From: Whitmania pigra
Lineage: Eukaryota; Annelida; Clitellata; Hirudinida; Haemopidae
Direction of reading: 5' to 3'
NCBI GenBank assembly: GCA_021613335.1
Contig: JAJTWR010000275.1
Span: 2,080,001-2,144,000, forward strand
Length of the DNA stretch: 64,000 nt
Part shown: piece by piece, positions 1 through 14,287 of the stretch
Position numbering within the stretch: the stretch's first letter is position 1
Layout: each line of letters starts with the position of its first letter
The notes under the pieces: model-generated
Told to the model about the DNA's origin: nothing
Seen by the model: the letters and a program-made list of their open reading frames with translations, nothing else
Databases searched by the model: none
Program-made: the position numbers and the translations under genes

Positions 1-838
1 CCGGCAGCAAACGGCTTAGGACAAATGCGCACAATACCACAAGGAAAGAACCAAACATTCTTAGCTCTCTCAAGTTTTCATTTCTCTCAAGGCATGATTT
101 TCGTATTGAATGGAAAGGTCACGCACTCAATGACACAAAGGTCATAGTTTAACACTTGGAGTGGTTTTACTTTTCTGAAGTCTTAGAGTACTTTTTACTT
201 TCTCAGATACTCAAATGACCTGTGAATTCACTCGTGTCTCGATGAATCTTTGTTTATCACTTCGTTATTGTTTTTTTACGAAAACAAAAAAAATTACATT
301 GCATAAAATGCTGCATCACAAATATCACATCACAAACCCTGTCAAGTACAAATAATTCTACTTGTACTAATCCTTTCTGAGTGCACGAAACCACGCATTT
401 GAACGACCTTAAACGTGCACTGATACTCGCTACTTGCAGTGGTAACGAATTACATTTATTTCTCACGAATTTGGGCTGGGTCTAATTTGTTGAGTGTAGA
501 GACAGCCACCGACACATGAGGATATTTTGACGAGGTGATGCAAAGTTCATTCGGTAGATTAAGAGATGTTTTTGCTAAGTTTAGAATTCAAGACTTTGTA
601 TTTGTTGAGCAATTGTTGAGAATTGTGCGACAACTTAGGAGCTAGTTACCTAATTATATTAATTATTAACATTTAAGCAATTCGTGTTGTGATTTAGCAA
701 TTAAATGTTATGCATTAAAAGTAATTTATATCAAACACTAACGGACGAAAATTATTTTTTGATAACTAAACTCATCATCATCGCCGTACACATCGTCGTC
801 ATCATCGCCAACATAATAATGTTCATTAAAAAACAAAT

Positions 839-925
839 TAATAACAACAACAACAGCAATAATAATAATAAAATAATAATAATAATAATAAAATAATAAT
901 AATAATAAATAATAATAATAATCAA
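839..925. repeat. Compound (AAC)n/(AAT)n microsatellite
   Basis: Five AAC-like units pass into interrupted AAT units, about 85 bp in all. Single-base insertions (AAAT) break the array into three blocks. Confidence 0.85.
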
Positions 926-3193
926 AAACCACAAAATGTCTGACCACCCAGAATGTAGTTTCTGATTTTTCACGAAAAGCATTTCACAGCCTTGAGCGCA
1001 AACATCTCGTTTTAGACGCCATGTGCTAGGCGTCTGCCTCCTTGCTTCGATCAGGTGTTTCCCTTTACTGCAATTACCACGATGACAAATAATATATAGC
1101 AAATGTTTTTTATTTATTTATTTAGATATTTTATTTTTTGTTATTTTACATTATTTTATTTTCTCTAACATTGTTTCGGCAAATGTGTAATTACTTCTAT
1201 TTTAAAATTAACGGGGTTAATTGATTAATTTAGATTGAAACAGATTTTTAATTGAAATTGTTAATGGTACTTCAGAATCTTAAAAATATAAACAAAAAGT
1301 GGGCAACATCGATTTATAGACTTCGTTTTGTTTTCTTAGCTTCGCAGTGGCTGTACGTTCACCTGAATGCAAAGGTGACGTTCTTATTGTTAGGCTTATC
1401 ACAGTCATCATTATCATCATCATCGTTATCATCGTAATCGTTACCATCATCATCGTCATGCTAGTCATCGTTGTTGTTGTCGTCGTCGTCATCATCATCA
1501 CCACCATCGATATCGTCATTGTCAACGTCATAAACAATGAGAACATAAGCACAGCAGACATACCAAAATAGCGGCACTGCCGCGCACCGGTTATAAATAT
1601 ATGTAAGTAACAATTTATGTGAACAAAATCAATATTGATTTTAATAATAATAATAATAATAATTGTGAAATAACTTTTTTTAAAACTATGTCCTTAATTT
1701 CAGTCTTTAACCATTCAAAAACTCACATCTGTCCTCGAATAAGTTGCTGAAGGACTCACCTGAATTGAACAGGTAAGTTGATTAATAAAGCTCACCTTTC
1801 CAATTCCGAGACAGCAATAAGACCGAATTGAATATATTTAAAAAATTTAAAACGGTTATTTAACGGAAGTTAAATTAATAAATTTGACATTACTTAATAA
1901 TTAACAAGAAATTGACTTATTAATGCATGTTATGTTTTCAAAGGTTTCACAATATTCACATTTAATATTTTATTATTACTAATGTTAACATTGGTATTAT
2001 CATTTTGTTTAATAACATTCTTCATAAATTATATCAGAATTAATTATTACAACTATTTCAGAAAAAAAACACATTATTTTATTTTAAAGTTTAAATCAAA
2101 CAATCTGTTAAACAACAGCTGCTAGTTTAAAGGGAAAACTTTTTAAAAAATCTGGAAAATTTTTCTAAAAGTTTGAACAATTCCCCTCCATTGACCTGGC
2201 ATTCATCATTCTGAGCAGAGATTTCTCAGCTTCAAAGAGCCACGTTTTGACGGGAGCCAGTCAAAACAAGAAAAAGTTGTTCCTTCTGAATTTATTGCAA
2301 AGTCCATTCAATTTGAAAAAATAAAATTTATTTATTAAAAAAAAATGCTAAGATGGATTCCTAAAAAACAAGTTTAATTTTTTTTATTATGTTGTACTTA
2401 CTTTATTATATTTATTTAACTTTATTATCATTATTTGTAATTATTATATTTATTTTTATTTATATTAATATTATTGTATTTCCATATCCTGGTCCACATT
2501 CAGAAATGTATTTTTGTCTTATAATTTCAGCAGCAACATGCTTGCGAACTTAATCACCTTAATCACATGATGTAGTTATTATGTAATTTAAATTTAAGTT
2601 ATTACATAATATATTTATAAATGATTACATACAATTGTTCACCTGTTGTAGTTGCACGATTACACATTTAAACCTGACGTGAACACCTGTTCAACCACAA
2701 CATCGTTGTAAACTCGAGTTGCAAACTTTGTTGTTGCTGTTTAAATTTTTCAGTGAATCACAAAATCGATTTGTGGACCAATTTTCATCTAGGCTTATTA
2801 TTAAGTCACTTGTTTAAAAACAATGTTATTTATTTATAATTTTTATTTATTACGAACAATCATCATTTATTACTCGTAATAGTTTTAATTATTATATTAA
2901 TTTATTTTATTTAGCATTCTTTACAATTTAACTGCACTGGTTAGTTTGACGACAATGACAGTGAAGATGATGATGACTATGGCGATGACAACTGAATCAT
3001 CCTGTAGTCAAATTTCAAAATATAATCCCTCCATGATTAGCATTAGCATCTTTGATGATTAAGCATTGAAACATTTTAAAATTCATCATCATTTAAGGTT
3101 AAAAGTTAATCCTGGGTTTGAATTTAAGTTTGCTTTCTTTTTTTAAGGTGTGAGGCTTTTCGTCATCATGATTCGATTAAAATGTTGAATGTT

Positions 3194-3390
3194 TTAATTT
3201 TGTTGTTGTTGTTGCAGATTGAATGTTGTTGTTGTTGTTGTTATTGTTATCATCCAGGTGAGATAAACAACTGATAAACAACTATAACAACAGCAACAAC
3301 AAATAGTAACAATAGCATCATCATCATCATCACCATCATCAGCAACAGCAACAACAACAATAAATAGTAACAACAACAACAACAACAAAA
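3194..3390. repeat. (GTT)n and (AAC)n arrays facing each other
   Basis: A TTG/GTT-rich tract (about 3,197-3,250) is followed within 40 bp by AAC and ATC units (about 3,287-3,388). The two tracts are complementary, so either strand could fold into an imperfect hairpin. No gene overlaps it. Confidence 0.75.
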
Positions 3391-3770
3391 GGCCATAAGA
3401 TTAAAATTCGACGTAAAAGATCGGCTTCTGAATAAGTTTAAGAATCCAATTAGTCATGGAAATATTGGAAATATCGCAAAGCTCCAGTTATTCAGAACTT
3501 AAAAATGAAACAAAAATAGATTCTTAAATGTAAAATTTAACAAAAATAGTGTTATTTAAAAAATATATACCATAATTTATAATATGAAATATTTAAATAC
3601 TTTTGAAATATCAAAAATATCAAAATGAGTAAAACAAATAGTGGACAAATAACTCTTTTCTTTAGAACATTAACAATAAAATTAAACCAATTCAAATTAT
3701 TTGCTCTCAAACTGGACTTTCAAATTCACTCGAATTTTTAAAACTCAAAATTCGGACCGACTCGAGTCTA

Positions 3771-3862
3771 CTTTCTACTAAGTATCTACTAAATTATTAA
3801 AATATCTACTAAATTATTAGAATATCTGCTAAATTATTAAATTATCTACTAAATTATTAAAG
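3771..3862. repeat. 20-bp tandem repeat, about 4 copies
   Basis: The unit is close to ATCTACTAAATTATTAAAAT. Four head-to-tail copies differ by single substitutions (for example CTACT/CTGCT). It is a small AT-rich minisatellite with no coding content. Confidence 0.75.
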
Positions 3863-4867
3863 TATTTAGTATATGGTTTGTACTATAGGCTGTCTGCCTG
3901 AACATCTGACACTGTTTATATGGTGCATTCAGTTAAGTTGTATTCTTCCGACTGTATCTCAACCGAATGTACTACCTGCTTGTATGGCTTCAACTTTATT
4001 TGTATTTAATGTATTCCCTTTGATTTCGTTTCGTAAATTTAATTCAGATACCTCTAATTAAGCTGGTCAAAGAATTTTTTTAAACTTTCATTCAAGAGTT
4101 ATTTACATGCAACAATCGATGATGAGAATTTAGGTGGCGCTGCCATTTTTTATTTTTTAAATTCAATAAGCATCCAGCAAGTTTTTCAATTTTCAATAGC
4201 AACAGCAATTGAATCTGCAAGCAGCAATATTGACCAATTTAAGATTCTCAAACAAACAAACAAAATTGAAATCTTCATCACCAAGACCACCCAACCGGAT
4301 GAAGAAGCTCTTGTTTTGCTTAACTTTCCATTATCGAGTGCTGGAATAGTCATTGTCTTTCTAAAGGTTTTCCAGTGAAAAACTTTTCCATTTTCAGATT
4401 TTTTGCGGCGTGCACGGTTGATGATGATGATGATGAAAATAATAATAATAATAATAATAACAATAATAATAATAATAAAAATAAGAAAAAGAAAAAGAAT
4501 ATTATGTTTGTGCTTACATTGTGTTTTTCCTTGTAATATGCACCTCAGGTGGAAAGGTGTCCTGAATAGATATTTAAAATCTGCTCTAACGTTCTATTAG
4601 GTGAGGACTAATGCTAATAATTATGAATTGTTAACGTTCATAATTATGAATTATTACTCAGAGTAATTGTAAAAACTGTAAACGTAATTTTTTTTAAAGA
4701 ATATGCCCAGAGTAAAAATGCATGCTTGGATGTGGTTTCAAAATCGACGGAAAAGCAATTCCAGAGTGTTTAAGCGATGCTTATTACTTTCCTTTACATG
4801 AATGTGAGTCTTTTGGAAAGATTAAGAGTTCCGTTTTTGGAAGCAGAATTGGCGCTAATTTAAAAAT

Positions 4868-5000
4868 CGTGCAAGTGCTAGTTACCTTAGTTGGTTTGAG
4901 TTCCTAGGGGCGGTGGTCGTTACGTGTCGTGTTCGAAACCCAGCTTGTTCCACCACAAAGCGCCTCTGGGTGCTGTGTAGAATAAATGTGGTCTCCTTAA
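4868..5000 (+). mobile_element. tRNA-derived SINE (copy 1)
   Basis: A pol III A-box-like segment (CCTTAGTTGGTTTGAG, 4,885-4,900) is followed about 45 bp later by a B-box-like segment (GTTCGAAACCC, 4,931-4,941), as in tRNA-derived SINE heads. Downstream lie GCGCCTCTGGG and AATAAATG. The whole head recurs in reverse orientation at about 12,936-13,045, and a related subfamily occurs at 20,777-20,982, which supports a dispersed family rather than a lone tRNA relic. A (TTA)n/(TTG)n array follows at 5,024. The boundaries are estimates because no target-site duplication was identified. Confidence 0.65.
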
Positions 5001-5023
5001 TGCTAACGCCAAACAATTTCAGA

Positions 5024-5078
<55 letters not shown>

Positions 5079-5162
5079 GTTATTATTATTATTATCGTTG
5101 TTGTTGTTGTTGTTGTTGTTGCTGTTGTTGCTGTTGTTATTGTTATCATTATTGTTATTAAA
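5024..5162. repeat. (ATT)n-(GTT)n compound microsatellite
   Basis: About 70 bp of TTA units pass into about 50 bp of TTG units with GCTG interruptions. It lies directly downstream of a SINE and may have grown from the SINE tail (inference). Confidence 0.85.
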
Positions 5163-5419
5163 GTTATTGTTATTCTTATTGTAACTACTAAGTGCTAAAA
5201 AAACCTGTTTTATTAGCGTCCTTTACCTAGCTAGATGATTAGGACTGTTTTTTTTTATAAGAATTTCTTATACTTGTGCTGTTTCATTTGCTGGTTCGTT
5301 ATCATCACCATCTCATTGATCGACAAGAATTGATGACGGTGACGATGATGACGACGATTGGGGTGACAACTATGATAGTGACGATTATATACGATGAGAA
5401 CTATGGCGGTGATTAGAAC

Positions 5420-5455
<36 letters not shown>

Positions 5456-6365
5456 TAAAAAAAATTCAAGCCTCGATATCTATATTTCCGACGAAGCTCA
5501 AGACTTTGTACTCATTGCAACAGACGAAATCTTTCTTGAAGTTCTACAATGTTGCATGTTCAGCTTCATAAGAATTCCAGGCATATCTTGACCAATAAAG
5601 ACATCATTAACTCTAATTAACTGAACCGATCAACTGATTGCGTTAATTATGCTTAGCTTCGTTTTCTTGATCACTTGATTTTTTTTTAAAAAGCATTCTG
5701 GAAAACTGTGCTACTTATGAGTCCAACCTTGAGACAGGTTTTGCACTGATTGTTATTTTAAAAAGTCTACAAGTCAGACCTCCGCGCGGCATTCGTCGTT
5801 TCTATGAATTCGATTTTAACTCGGATCCAGATTATTGTTTTTCGCTTTATAGTTTATTTATTCATCAATTCGATGTGAATTTCTACGAATGACAAGTTGT
5901 AACGGTTGTCTCAGGCACTAAGAATTATGGAGAATAAAAATAAATATAAATTCTAATATTGAAGTTTCTCACGACCTCAGTCAGTGGTGAGCAAATGAAC
6001 GGAGACTGTCAGGCTTATTGCTTCCTTTGTGTGGAAACTTAATGATCAGAATATTGCTAATTACAAATAAGTCGATTTGCGGAAAATTTGTGTCGTTCAA
6101 TAATTAATGAAATTGTTATTATTAAATTATTAATAAAAATCTTCTTGAACGATCAACAATGTGGAAATTATGAATTAATTTATTATACATTAATTAATAA
6201 AATATCAGTTATTAGATATTGGCTCTTACGTTGTCAACAAAAATGTCTACAACACCTGTATGACATTGTGTCGTTAATGAGAGATTTTTAAGAAAAACAC
6301 CTGTTTAAATGTCTGTTTATCTCTACGCACCTGTATTCAATATCCTGGCTCACCAAAATGGTGAA

Positions 6366-6545
6366 AGTCCACCCTCCTCTTTCTCTTCCTCCTCCTCTTC
6401 CTTCTCCTCCTCATCATCATCATCATCATCGTGTGATGTAATAATAACATAAACAATAATAATAGTAATAATAATAATAGTAATAATAATAATAATAATA
6501 GTAATAATAATAATAATAATAATAATAGTAATAATAATAATATGA
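6366..6545. repeat. Pyrimidine-rich and (AAT/AGT)n arrays
   Basis: A CTT/CTC tract at 6,373-6,412 is followed by ATC units and then by about 100 bp of AAT units with regular AGT substitutions. The 94-aa open frame across it on the minus strand is repeat-encoded poly-Leu and is not a gene. Confidence 0.85.
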
Positions 6546-6715
6546 GATCAGAGAGCTTGACTGACCTCTTCGTGCTGAAACGTTCCACATGGTTGAATGA
6601 GTGAAAGTTTGAGAACTTCACACGTCATCGAACACCATTTCATACGATGCGAGGTCCACAATTAAATTGCCTTCAATATTTCAGCACCCGATGAAGCCAG
6701 CAGCATAAACAAACT

Positions 6716-6970
<255 letters not shown>

Positions 6971-8939
6971 AACTACTTAAATATATTAATTTATTAATAA
7001 CATGTTAACAATTTACTTATAGCAACAACAATACCACAACCGATGAGTCCTTTAATAACTTGTGAGTTTAATTAACAAATCTGTCAAGCAATCCTTTGCA
7101 TCTATTGTTGTAATAATGGCAGCATCGACGAAAATTTCAAAATCTTTTCAAGTTTACGCATTTAAAACTCTTTAATCTCAAGAACATCTTAATGAGTCTA
7201 GTTACCGGGCCCAGATATTGGAATCTCTTTGTGATAACACACTCCTAATTATCTAGTTATGTAATGGACGTTCACAGATAAATATACACACACACACACA
7301 AGAATCTTCCTAATCATCTAGATATGCAACCGACTTTAATAAAACATTACTCTACACACACACACAAGAACATATACTAACAAACTTAGAGCTGTTTTCT
7401 TTTCAAATTAACTATAAATAATAAATTAAGAACTGAATGTTGGCACCCCGCAAAACATCAAATGATCTGATACGTATCAAGATACACGATAGCAAAACAT
7501 GAAACAAGATACAAGATACTGATGCATGCATTAAAACGAGTGACATGTGGTCGTAAATTATCACTTTGTCAGTGAATTATTAGCTTCTAAACAACAGACT
7601 TGATAGCGAAAGCTTGCAGCAGACGTAAACCATTTGTGGGATGATTTTTTATTGTTTTTTTTAAATAATTAAAATTGTAATCATAAATAAAAAATATATT
7701 ATAACTCTTGTGATAGATTGTTTTACATCTAATTATATACCAACGCCATTAGTAATAATAATAGTAATAACTATTACTATGTTATCACTATTAAGAATAT
7801 TAATATTATAAATCGATTTTCAAAGTATAATTGTAGAGCAATGAAATTTTAAAGTGTTTAGCCTTCTATACTAAGAATAATAATAAAAAATAAATAAATA
7901 ACAAAAAAAAAATAATAATGAAATAATAATAATGAAATAATAATAATAATAACAATGAAAGGTTCATACGTTGCAGCAATTGATTGTGAAGCATTGAAAT
8001 GGTCTGATAACGTCTCTCAATGAGTCAGTTGCTTGTAGTCGTCGTTTGGGACTTATGCACGCATCGGTAAGTAGTAGTAATAACAGTAATAATAATAATA
8101 ACAAGTAGTAATAGTAAGTACTAGTAATAATAATAATAAATTTTAATTATTATTAACTATTTAGTTCTTCGTACACAACTGCATCTGCACATCAACATTT
8201 TATTTGGGTTAAATTTTAAAGTTGCAATAAAAAAAATTGTTAACGAAAATTTTAAAAACTTAAAAATCTTGTTCCGATTTAAGAATTCAATTTACTTGAT
8301 TTTCTGAGTTATCGACGGATTTCCAGTTGCATGATTTTGGAGGTGAGATAATCGTTGTTGTTGTTGTTGTTGTTGTTGCTGTTGTTGTTGTTGTTGTTGT
8401 TATTAATGTTGCTATTTTGCCGCCGTATTTTGTTGCCTTGGAAATGTTGTTGTTATTGTTGTTGTTGTTGTTATGTTTTGTTAGAGACGATCAGTGATTG
8501 CAAGGTGAGAATTTTTAGAGGTTAAAGAATTTTTTTCTTTCCTCTTGTGAACTTTTGCTAAAAAAAAGTTATTGAATATGCAAATGTATTACCTGTATAC
8601 AGGTAATTACAGGCACTACATCTTAATTAGCACGCATTATCAATTAATTACATTTTAGTAGTATAAACTATAACCAAGGCAGAAATGCATTTCATCGACA
8701 ACCAAAAATAGAATTCTGTTGCCATGGTAACATCTTTCCGGCATTGACTGAAATACAAAATTAAAATCAATAAAGATTGCTGCTTTTATTATAAAAACTT
8801 ATAATAATGCATCGTCGTTGTCAGCATCATCATTATCATCATCGTCATCATCGTCATCATCCCAACCATCATCGCAACAATCATCATCACAGTCTAATGA
8901 TAACATGCGCAGTAGGTAATTGATGATAAATTCATAATT

Positions 8940-8995
8940 GTTGATGTTATTGTTGTTGTTGTTGATGTGTGTTGTTGCAACAACAACAACTTGCC
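8940..8995. repeat. (GTT)n/(AAC)n palindrome
   Basis: GTT units run into AAC units across a GTTGTTGCAACAAC core, which is a perfect inverted repeat able to form a hairpin with almost no loop. It sits in non-coding sequence. Confidence 0.8.
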
Positions 8996-9173
8996 TTTGA
9001 AGATGAAAGCGCTCCTAAGTCTTGTGGTTATTAACTGGTACCTGGCGTAATGTAGGGAGGATGATGATGATAATGATGATGATGATGGTGCTAATAAACA
9101 CGAGTGCATGAGTTTATTATGTATCATATGATTATACTATTTGAAACATTTTGACATTGGAAATGATTTTGTT

Positions 9174-9345
<172 letters not shown>

Positions 9346-10040
9346 ACAATTTATTAATATCATCAGCATCATCAAGCAAAGGACAGTTGCTAATTATGGG
9401 AGGAGTCGATCGTCCTAAAATTGGTTTATTATAAATTATAATTATTGACTCCTTTGAGCGTCACTTATTCTTCGTAGACAGTTCTTAATTTTGCCAACAA
9501 TTGCTCAGACGTAATCAGGTTTTGATTGTTATAATCATCATTCTGATTTTTATTAATATCGTCATTATTCAGTAATAACAGAATTATATTTGGTAGAATT
9601 ATTGAAACATGGAAGCATTAATTAAATATAATTGTATATTAAACATAATGAATACTTTACGGATGCAGCTGATTTATTCATAATTTGCTGGAAATTGAAT
9701 TTTCTCTCAAATATAAAAAAAAATAAAATATTTCAAATTAATTTAATTTATAGGATGAAATTAATTAAAAGAATTAATAAAAATTCAAATGTCTAAAAAT
9801 TATAAAATTTCACAGAAAATCTTGTCTCTTATTTCTAAGAGACCGTCAAAGTTTTGCTTATCGATTAACTTGGTGTATGATTAGGTCGCTATTTGATAAT
9901 CTTAATGACAATACTATTAATAGATAATAATGACATTAATAATGCAAATAATAATTTTTTTAATAATTTAATAATATTATTTTTCCCACGTTAGTGCTTA
10001 CAAATTCGATCTTTTGTTGAACATTGAATAATACAAGTAG

Positions 10041-10056
10041 GCGCTACATAAATGGT
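10041..10056 (+). mobile_element. SINE 3'-end fragment
   Basis: The string GCGCTACATAAATGG matches the 3' body motif of the SINE at 20,777-20,982 (there GCGCTATATAAATGG on the minus strand) and of the fragment at 31,681-31,710. Only this short tail is recognisable. Confidence 0.4.
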
Positions 10057-10412
10057 GAGAAAGTTCTTAATTACATCACCACATTTGGTCAACAACAGCT
10101 AACAGCTGCTTACTGATTTCCTATAAATTGAAACAATTAATTATTTAATAATTAACAATTATTAGCTAAATAGCAATTACTTAATAAATAACAATTTAAT
10201 TAACTGACGAAACTTTTAAAAATCGTATTATTTTAAATAAAGATTTCAATTCAAAGACATTTATTAGAAAAACAATTTTTCTTAGTTTTTCTTGTTTCAA
10301 TCGCTGACTCTCTGACCTTCAAGCTTTTCTTCCCACAGGTTATTAAAAGTCTCACGCGTAATTACTATCTGTGCAAAAATAAATTTCGTTGTTATTATTA
10401 TTATTATTATTA

Positions 10413-10444
<32 letters not shown>

Positions 10445-10667
10445 TATTATTATTATTATTATATAATAATGTTGATAATAGTGATAATAATAGGGATCAG
10501 TTCATTTTTGCGAATAACACGGAAAAATAATGTTGAGCATCATCGATTGCATTTGTACATTTATCGTCTGCAAGTTTGAAATGAAAATATTGTCGATTGC
10601 TGGGAACGCTCACATCCAGAGATTGATGTTTGTCAGATATGCTTTAAGATTTTATTTGAAAATTGTT

Positions 10668-11161
10668 CTTTCATTCATTTTTTTTGTTCATTCATTCATT
10701 CATTCATTCATTTCATTCATTCATTCATTCATTCATTCATTCATTCATTCATCATTCATTCATTCATTCATTCATTCATTCATCATTCATTCATTCATTC
10801 ATTCATTCATTCATTCATTCATTCATTCATTCATTCATTCATTCATTCATTCATTCATTCATTCATTCATTCATTCATTCATCATTCATTCATTCATTCA
10901 TTCCATTCATTCATTCATTCATTCATTCATTCATTCATTCATTCATTCATTCATTCATTCATTCATTCATTCATTCATTCATTCATTCATTTCATTCATT
11001 CATTCATTCATTCATTCATTCATTCATTCATTCATTCATTCATTCATTCATTCATTCATTCATTCATTCATTCATTCATTCATTCATTCATTCATTCATT
11101 CATTCATTCATTCATTCATTCATTCATTCATTCATTCATTCATTCATTCATTCATTCATTT
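10668..11161. repeat. (ATTC)n tetranucleotide array, about 490 bp
   Basis: More than 110 TTCA/ATTC units run with only six or seven single-base slips. Three frames translate to Phe-Ile-His-Ser repeats, so the 211-aa and 170-aa open frames here are artefacts. A second array of a different tetranucleotide, (ACTC)n, lies 3 kb downstream. Confidence 0.97.
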
Positions 11162-11859
11162 CTGACCCTTTATGAGCAGAGAAGCTTTGCAATTGGTCAA
11201 CAATGGATTAGGAACGAAATGATCTTCTCGATTTCAATTAATTTCGAACGCAGAGTTCGATGATTAAATGTGGCCTTCTAAAATCTTTTAATGTCTGAGT
11301 CTGATGACAATATGTCTCCTGGGAATGCATTTAGATTAATGTTGGGATTGTAATTAATCCGAGGTTTTACGTATGAATTTATTGAATTAAATTTGAATTT
11401 AATCGAAAATAATTTTGGTTATTTAAATTATGAGTTATTGTTTTATTTTAAATCGAATTATCGACATCAATTCAGAAAACATGTGACAACATTTAACAAA
11501 CAGTATTATAAAATTAATAAACTACCTAAGAAATGAAATTCATTACGAACAATATCTTGACTCACACTCACCTGTCTTAATCTCATCAGTGTGAAATATC
11601 ACCTGAAAATTAACAGGTAATTATGCATTAACGAGAACAAAATTTATAAAAAATATAGAAAAAATAGATCTGAAATAAAAATAAAAAGATTAAATATTAA
11701 AAAAATTACTTTAATGGCAGAATGTGACTATAAAACCATTTTTAATGATCTCAATGACCCACAGTCTCGAGACATGTGAGGTGTCTTAAGTACTTTCTGG
11801 TCGTCATTGAACAGGTTTGAGTTTTGTAGGTGTTTCAGGTATTTTGTTGACAAAGAGTC

Positions 11860-12075
11860 AAGTTATTAAATAATGAATTTATTAACTGATAAGTCGATAT
11901 GAATATTTAAGTGATAAGTTGTTTAACTAATGCTGATGATTAATAATGAGTTTAATAAATGATGAAGTTATTAACTGATAAGTTGATATGAATAAGTTAA
12001 ATGGTAAGTTGTTTAACTAATGAGTTTAATAAATGATGTTGTTAACAAGTGAAATTTAGTACCTAGCGATATTAT
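11860..12075. repeat. Diverged ~100-bp direct repeat
   Basis: A block containing ATTAACTGATAAGT, GATATGAAT, AAGTTGTTTAACTAATG and TTTAATAAATGATG occurs twice head to tail with indels. It is non-coding and its origin is unknown. Confidence 0.55.
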
Positions 12076-12740
12076 TAACTAATAAGTTGTTAACTGATCA
12101 GTTGTACGTGAAGCTCACGATGACGAGTCGGTAATAGTAATTGTTCCTAGTTAATTTAATAATTACTCAATTATTTCTTTATCGTCAGTATAATAATTAT
12201 GTATTATGAAACAACAAAAAATATATTGTATGACTTCATTTAATTATAAAATTTTAGAAAAAAAATAGTATTCATTCATGAAGCAATGCTCTTAACTTCT
12301 GAAATATTACATATTAAACATAAACACAGACTTTAAATATCCAATTGCAAAATTTTGCCAATGAAATATTAATATATTGCTAAAAATATCAAAGGTAGAA
12401 AAAAATCATTGAACTGATTTATCGAGAGATCTTAGAATCGTGAGATTAAAAAAAAATGTTGATATAAATGGGAGAGGTCTTCGACAGAATTCAAATTTTA
12501 TTTTAAATCAAATTTCTAGCCATTGTTGCCTGTCACCATCACAGCCATCGTCTTCGTCATCATTGTCACCATCGTCGTCGTCGTCGTCATCGTCATCAAC
12601 TATTCTATAGGCCTTTTGGCTCCGACATCAAGAGAACGTGGAAATATAAACTGAAAAACAATTCCATCGAAAGATGCGATAACGCAATGATATTCATGGA
12701 ACGCCATTTATCAATTATTCGTTTATTTTTGTATTTTTTT

Positions 12741-12741
<1 letters not shown>

Positions 12742-12832
<91 letters not shown>

Positions 12833-12872
12833 TAATAATAATAACAATAATAATAATAATAGCAATAATATT
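12742..12872. repeat. (AAT)n microsatellite
   Basis: About 90 bp of pure AAT are followed by interrupted AAT/AAC units. A reversed SINE copy starts about 65 bp downstream. Confidence 0.95.
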
Positions 12873-12935
12873 GGGTGAAATTGTATGTCTCGAGCATTAA
12901 AGGATTAATGCTTAGATCATTTATATAGCTCAGCT

Positions 12936-13045
12936 AACGCCGTCGTTTTGTGGTGGAACAAGCTGGGTTTCGAACACGACACGTAACGATTGCTGCCCCT
13001 AGGAACTCAAACTAAGGTCACTTGCACCTGAACGACTTTTGAACT
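12936..13045 (-). mobile_element. tRNA-derived SINE (copy 2)
   Basis: This is the reverse complement of the SINE head at 4,868-5,000. On the minus strand it reads an A-box-like segment around 13,017-13,006, then TTCCTAGGGGCAGCAATCG, then a B-box-like GTTCGAAACCC (about 12,976-12,965), then GCTTGTTCCACCACAAAACG. The two copies match closely over about 90 bp with few substitutions, so they belong to one subfamily. Confidence 0.65.
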
Positions 13046-13217
13046 AGCGCCAAATCTGGCCCCAGAATATTATTTCTAGTATTTTTAGTGAATCACATTA
13101 TGTTTGAAAGAAAGAAATCATTATCATTTAAGCTCTAAAAAAAATAACGTTGGTAAAAATGAGAGAATGATTCGCCAGAATTTAATTGTTCAATTAATTT
13201 GTAGCAACAGGTTACCT

Positions 13218-13257
13218 GCAACCATCACACTAATCATCATCATCGTCGTCGTCGTCG

Positions 13258-13340
<83 letters not shown>

Positions 13341-13445
13341 TCATCATCATCATCATCATCATCGTCATCGTCATCGTCGTCCTCGTCGTCCTCGTCGTCG
13401 TTGTTGTTGTTGCTATTGTTGTTGATGCTGTTATTATTAATATTA
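13218..13445. repeat. (ATC)n/(GTC)n/(GTT)n compound microsatellite
   Basis: About 110 bp of ATC units are flanked by GTC and CTC/GTT units. The 122-aa open frame across it (poly-Ile, Ser, Leu) is repeat-encoded. Confidence 0.95.
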
Positions 13446-14070
13446 CTGATTGTGATATTATTGTCATTGTAACCGATGTTTGACGATAGAAAATTGCGAA
13501 GCTCAACCGAGGACGAAAATTAACCGAATTGTTGGCGAATGAAGCGAATTAAATTCGAACCAAATTACAACCCTCTGCACGGTCCTACTACGCCAAATTG
13601 TTCCATTTTTTGCTGTCGAAATTGTTTTTGTGTCCTGTATGTTTACGTGTGTGTGTGTGTGTGTGTGTAATAAAATTGCATAGAAAATTGTTTGAATTGT
13701 TGACAGTTAGAAGACCCACTCTATTATAGTCTCGTAAAATTTCAAATCTTGCAATTTTTATTTGCTTAAGGTAGTATGCTGTTTCATTTGACTTGTTATT
13801 ATTGTTATTATTATTATTATTATTATTTTTTATTTATTTTTATTCATTTTTTAGCAGGCTTTTCAAGACGGTGTTGCTTAAAAATTATTCTCTTTATTAT
13901 TAAAGTTACTCTATCCGAAAAGCACAGTTTCAAAATCATTAATATTATCAGAAGGTCAACATAAATTCATAAATTTCAAATAAATGTCATGATATATTAC
14001 ATGCATTCCATCGAAAGATATACAAAATAACAATGACAGCCACAGCAACTGTTGTTGATGTATTATTAAA

Positions 14071-14113
<43 letters not shown>

Positions 14114-14287
14114 ATTTGCATACAAAGATATAATAAATACATAAATATCTAAATTGACCTTGACTCATGATAGCATAGAAAATTCTGTTTCCATATTTCA
14201 TCGTTTATTGTTTTTTTGATATTTGATCGGTAGGAAGTCCGTGTTGATTGTTTTGAGGCCATGTTGACGGATATGTTTGTCTATGAA

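Noticed and set aside
4885..4941. Possible functional tRNA gene (A- and B-box)
   Set aside because: The sequence does not fold into a credible cloverleaf by eye, has no recognisable anticodon arm and recurs as a dispersed repeat, so a SINE is the better call.
10668..11161. Regular repeats resembling a CRISPR array
   Set aside because: The units are 3-4 bp with no unique spacers; these are microsatellites in a eukaryotic genome.
10530..11175. 211- and 170-codon frames of Phe-Ile-His-Ser repeats
   Set aside because: They are pure translations of the (ATTC)n array, open in several frames because the unit contains no stop; no gene context.
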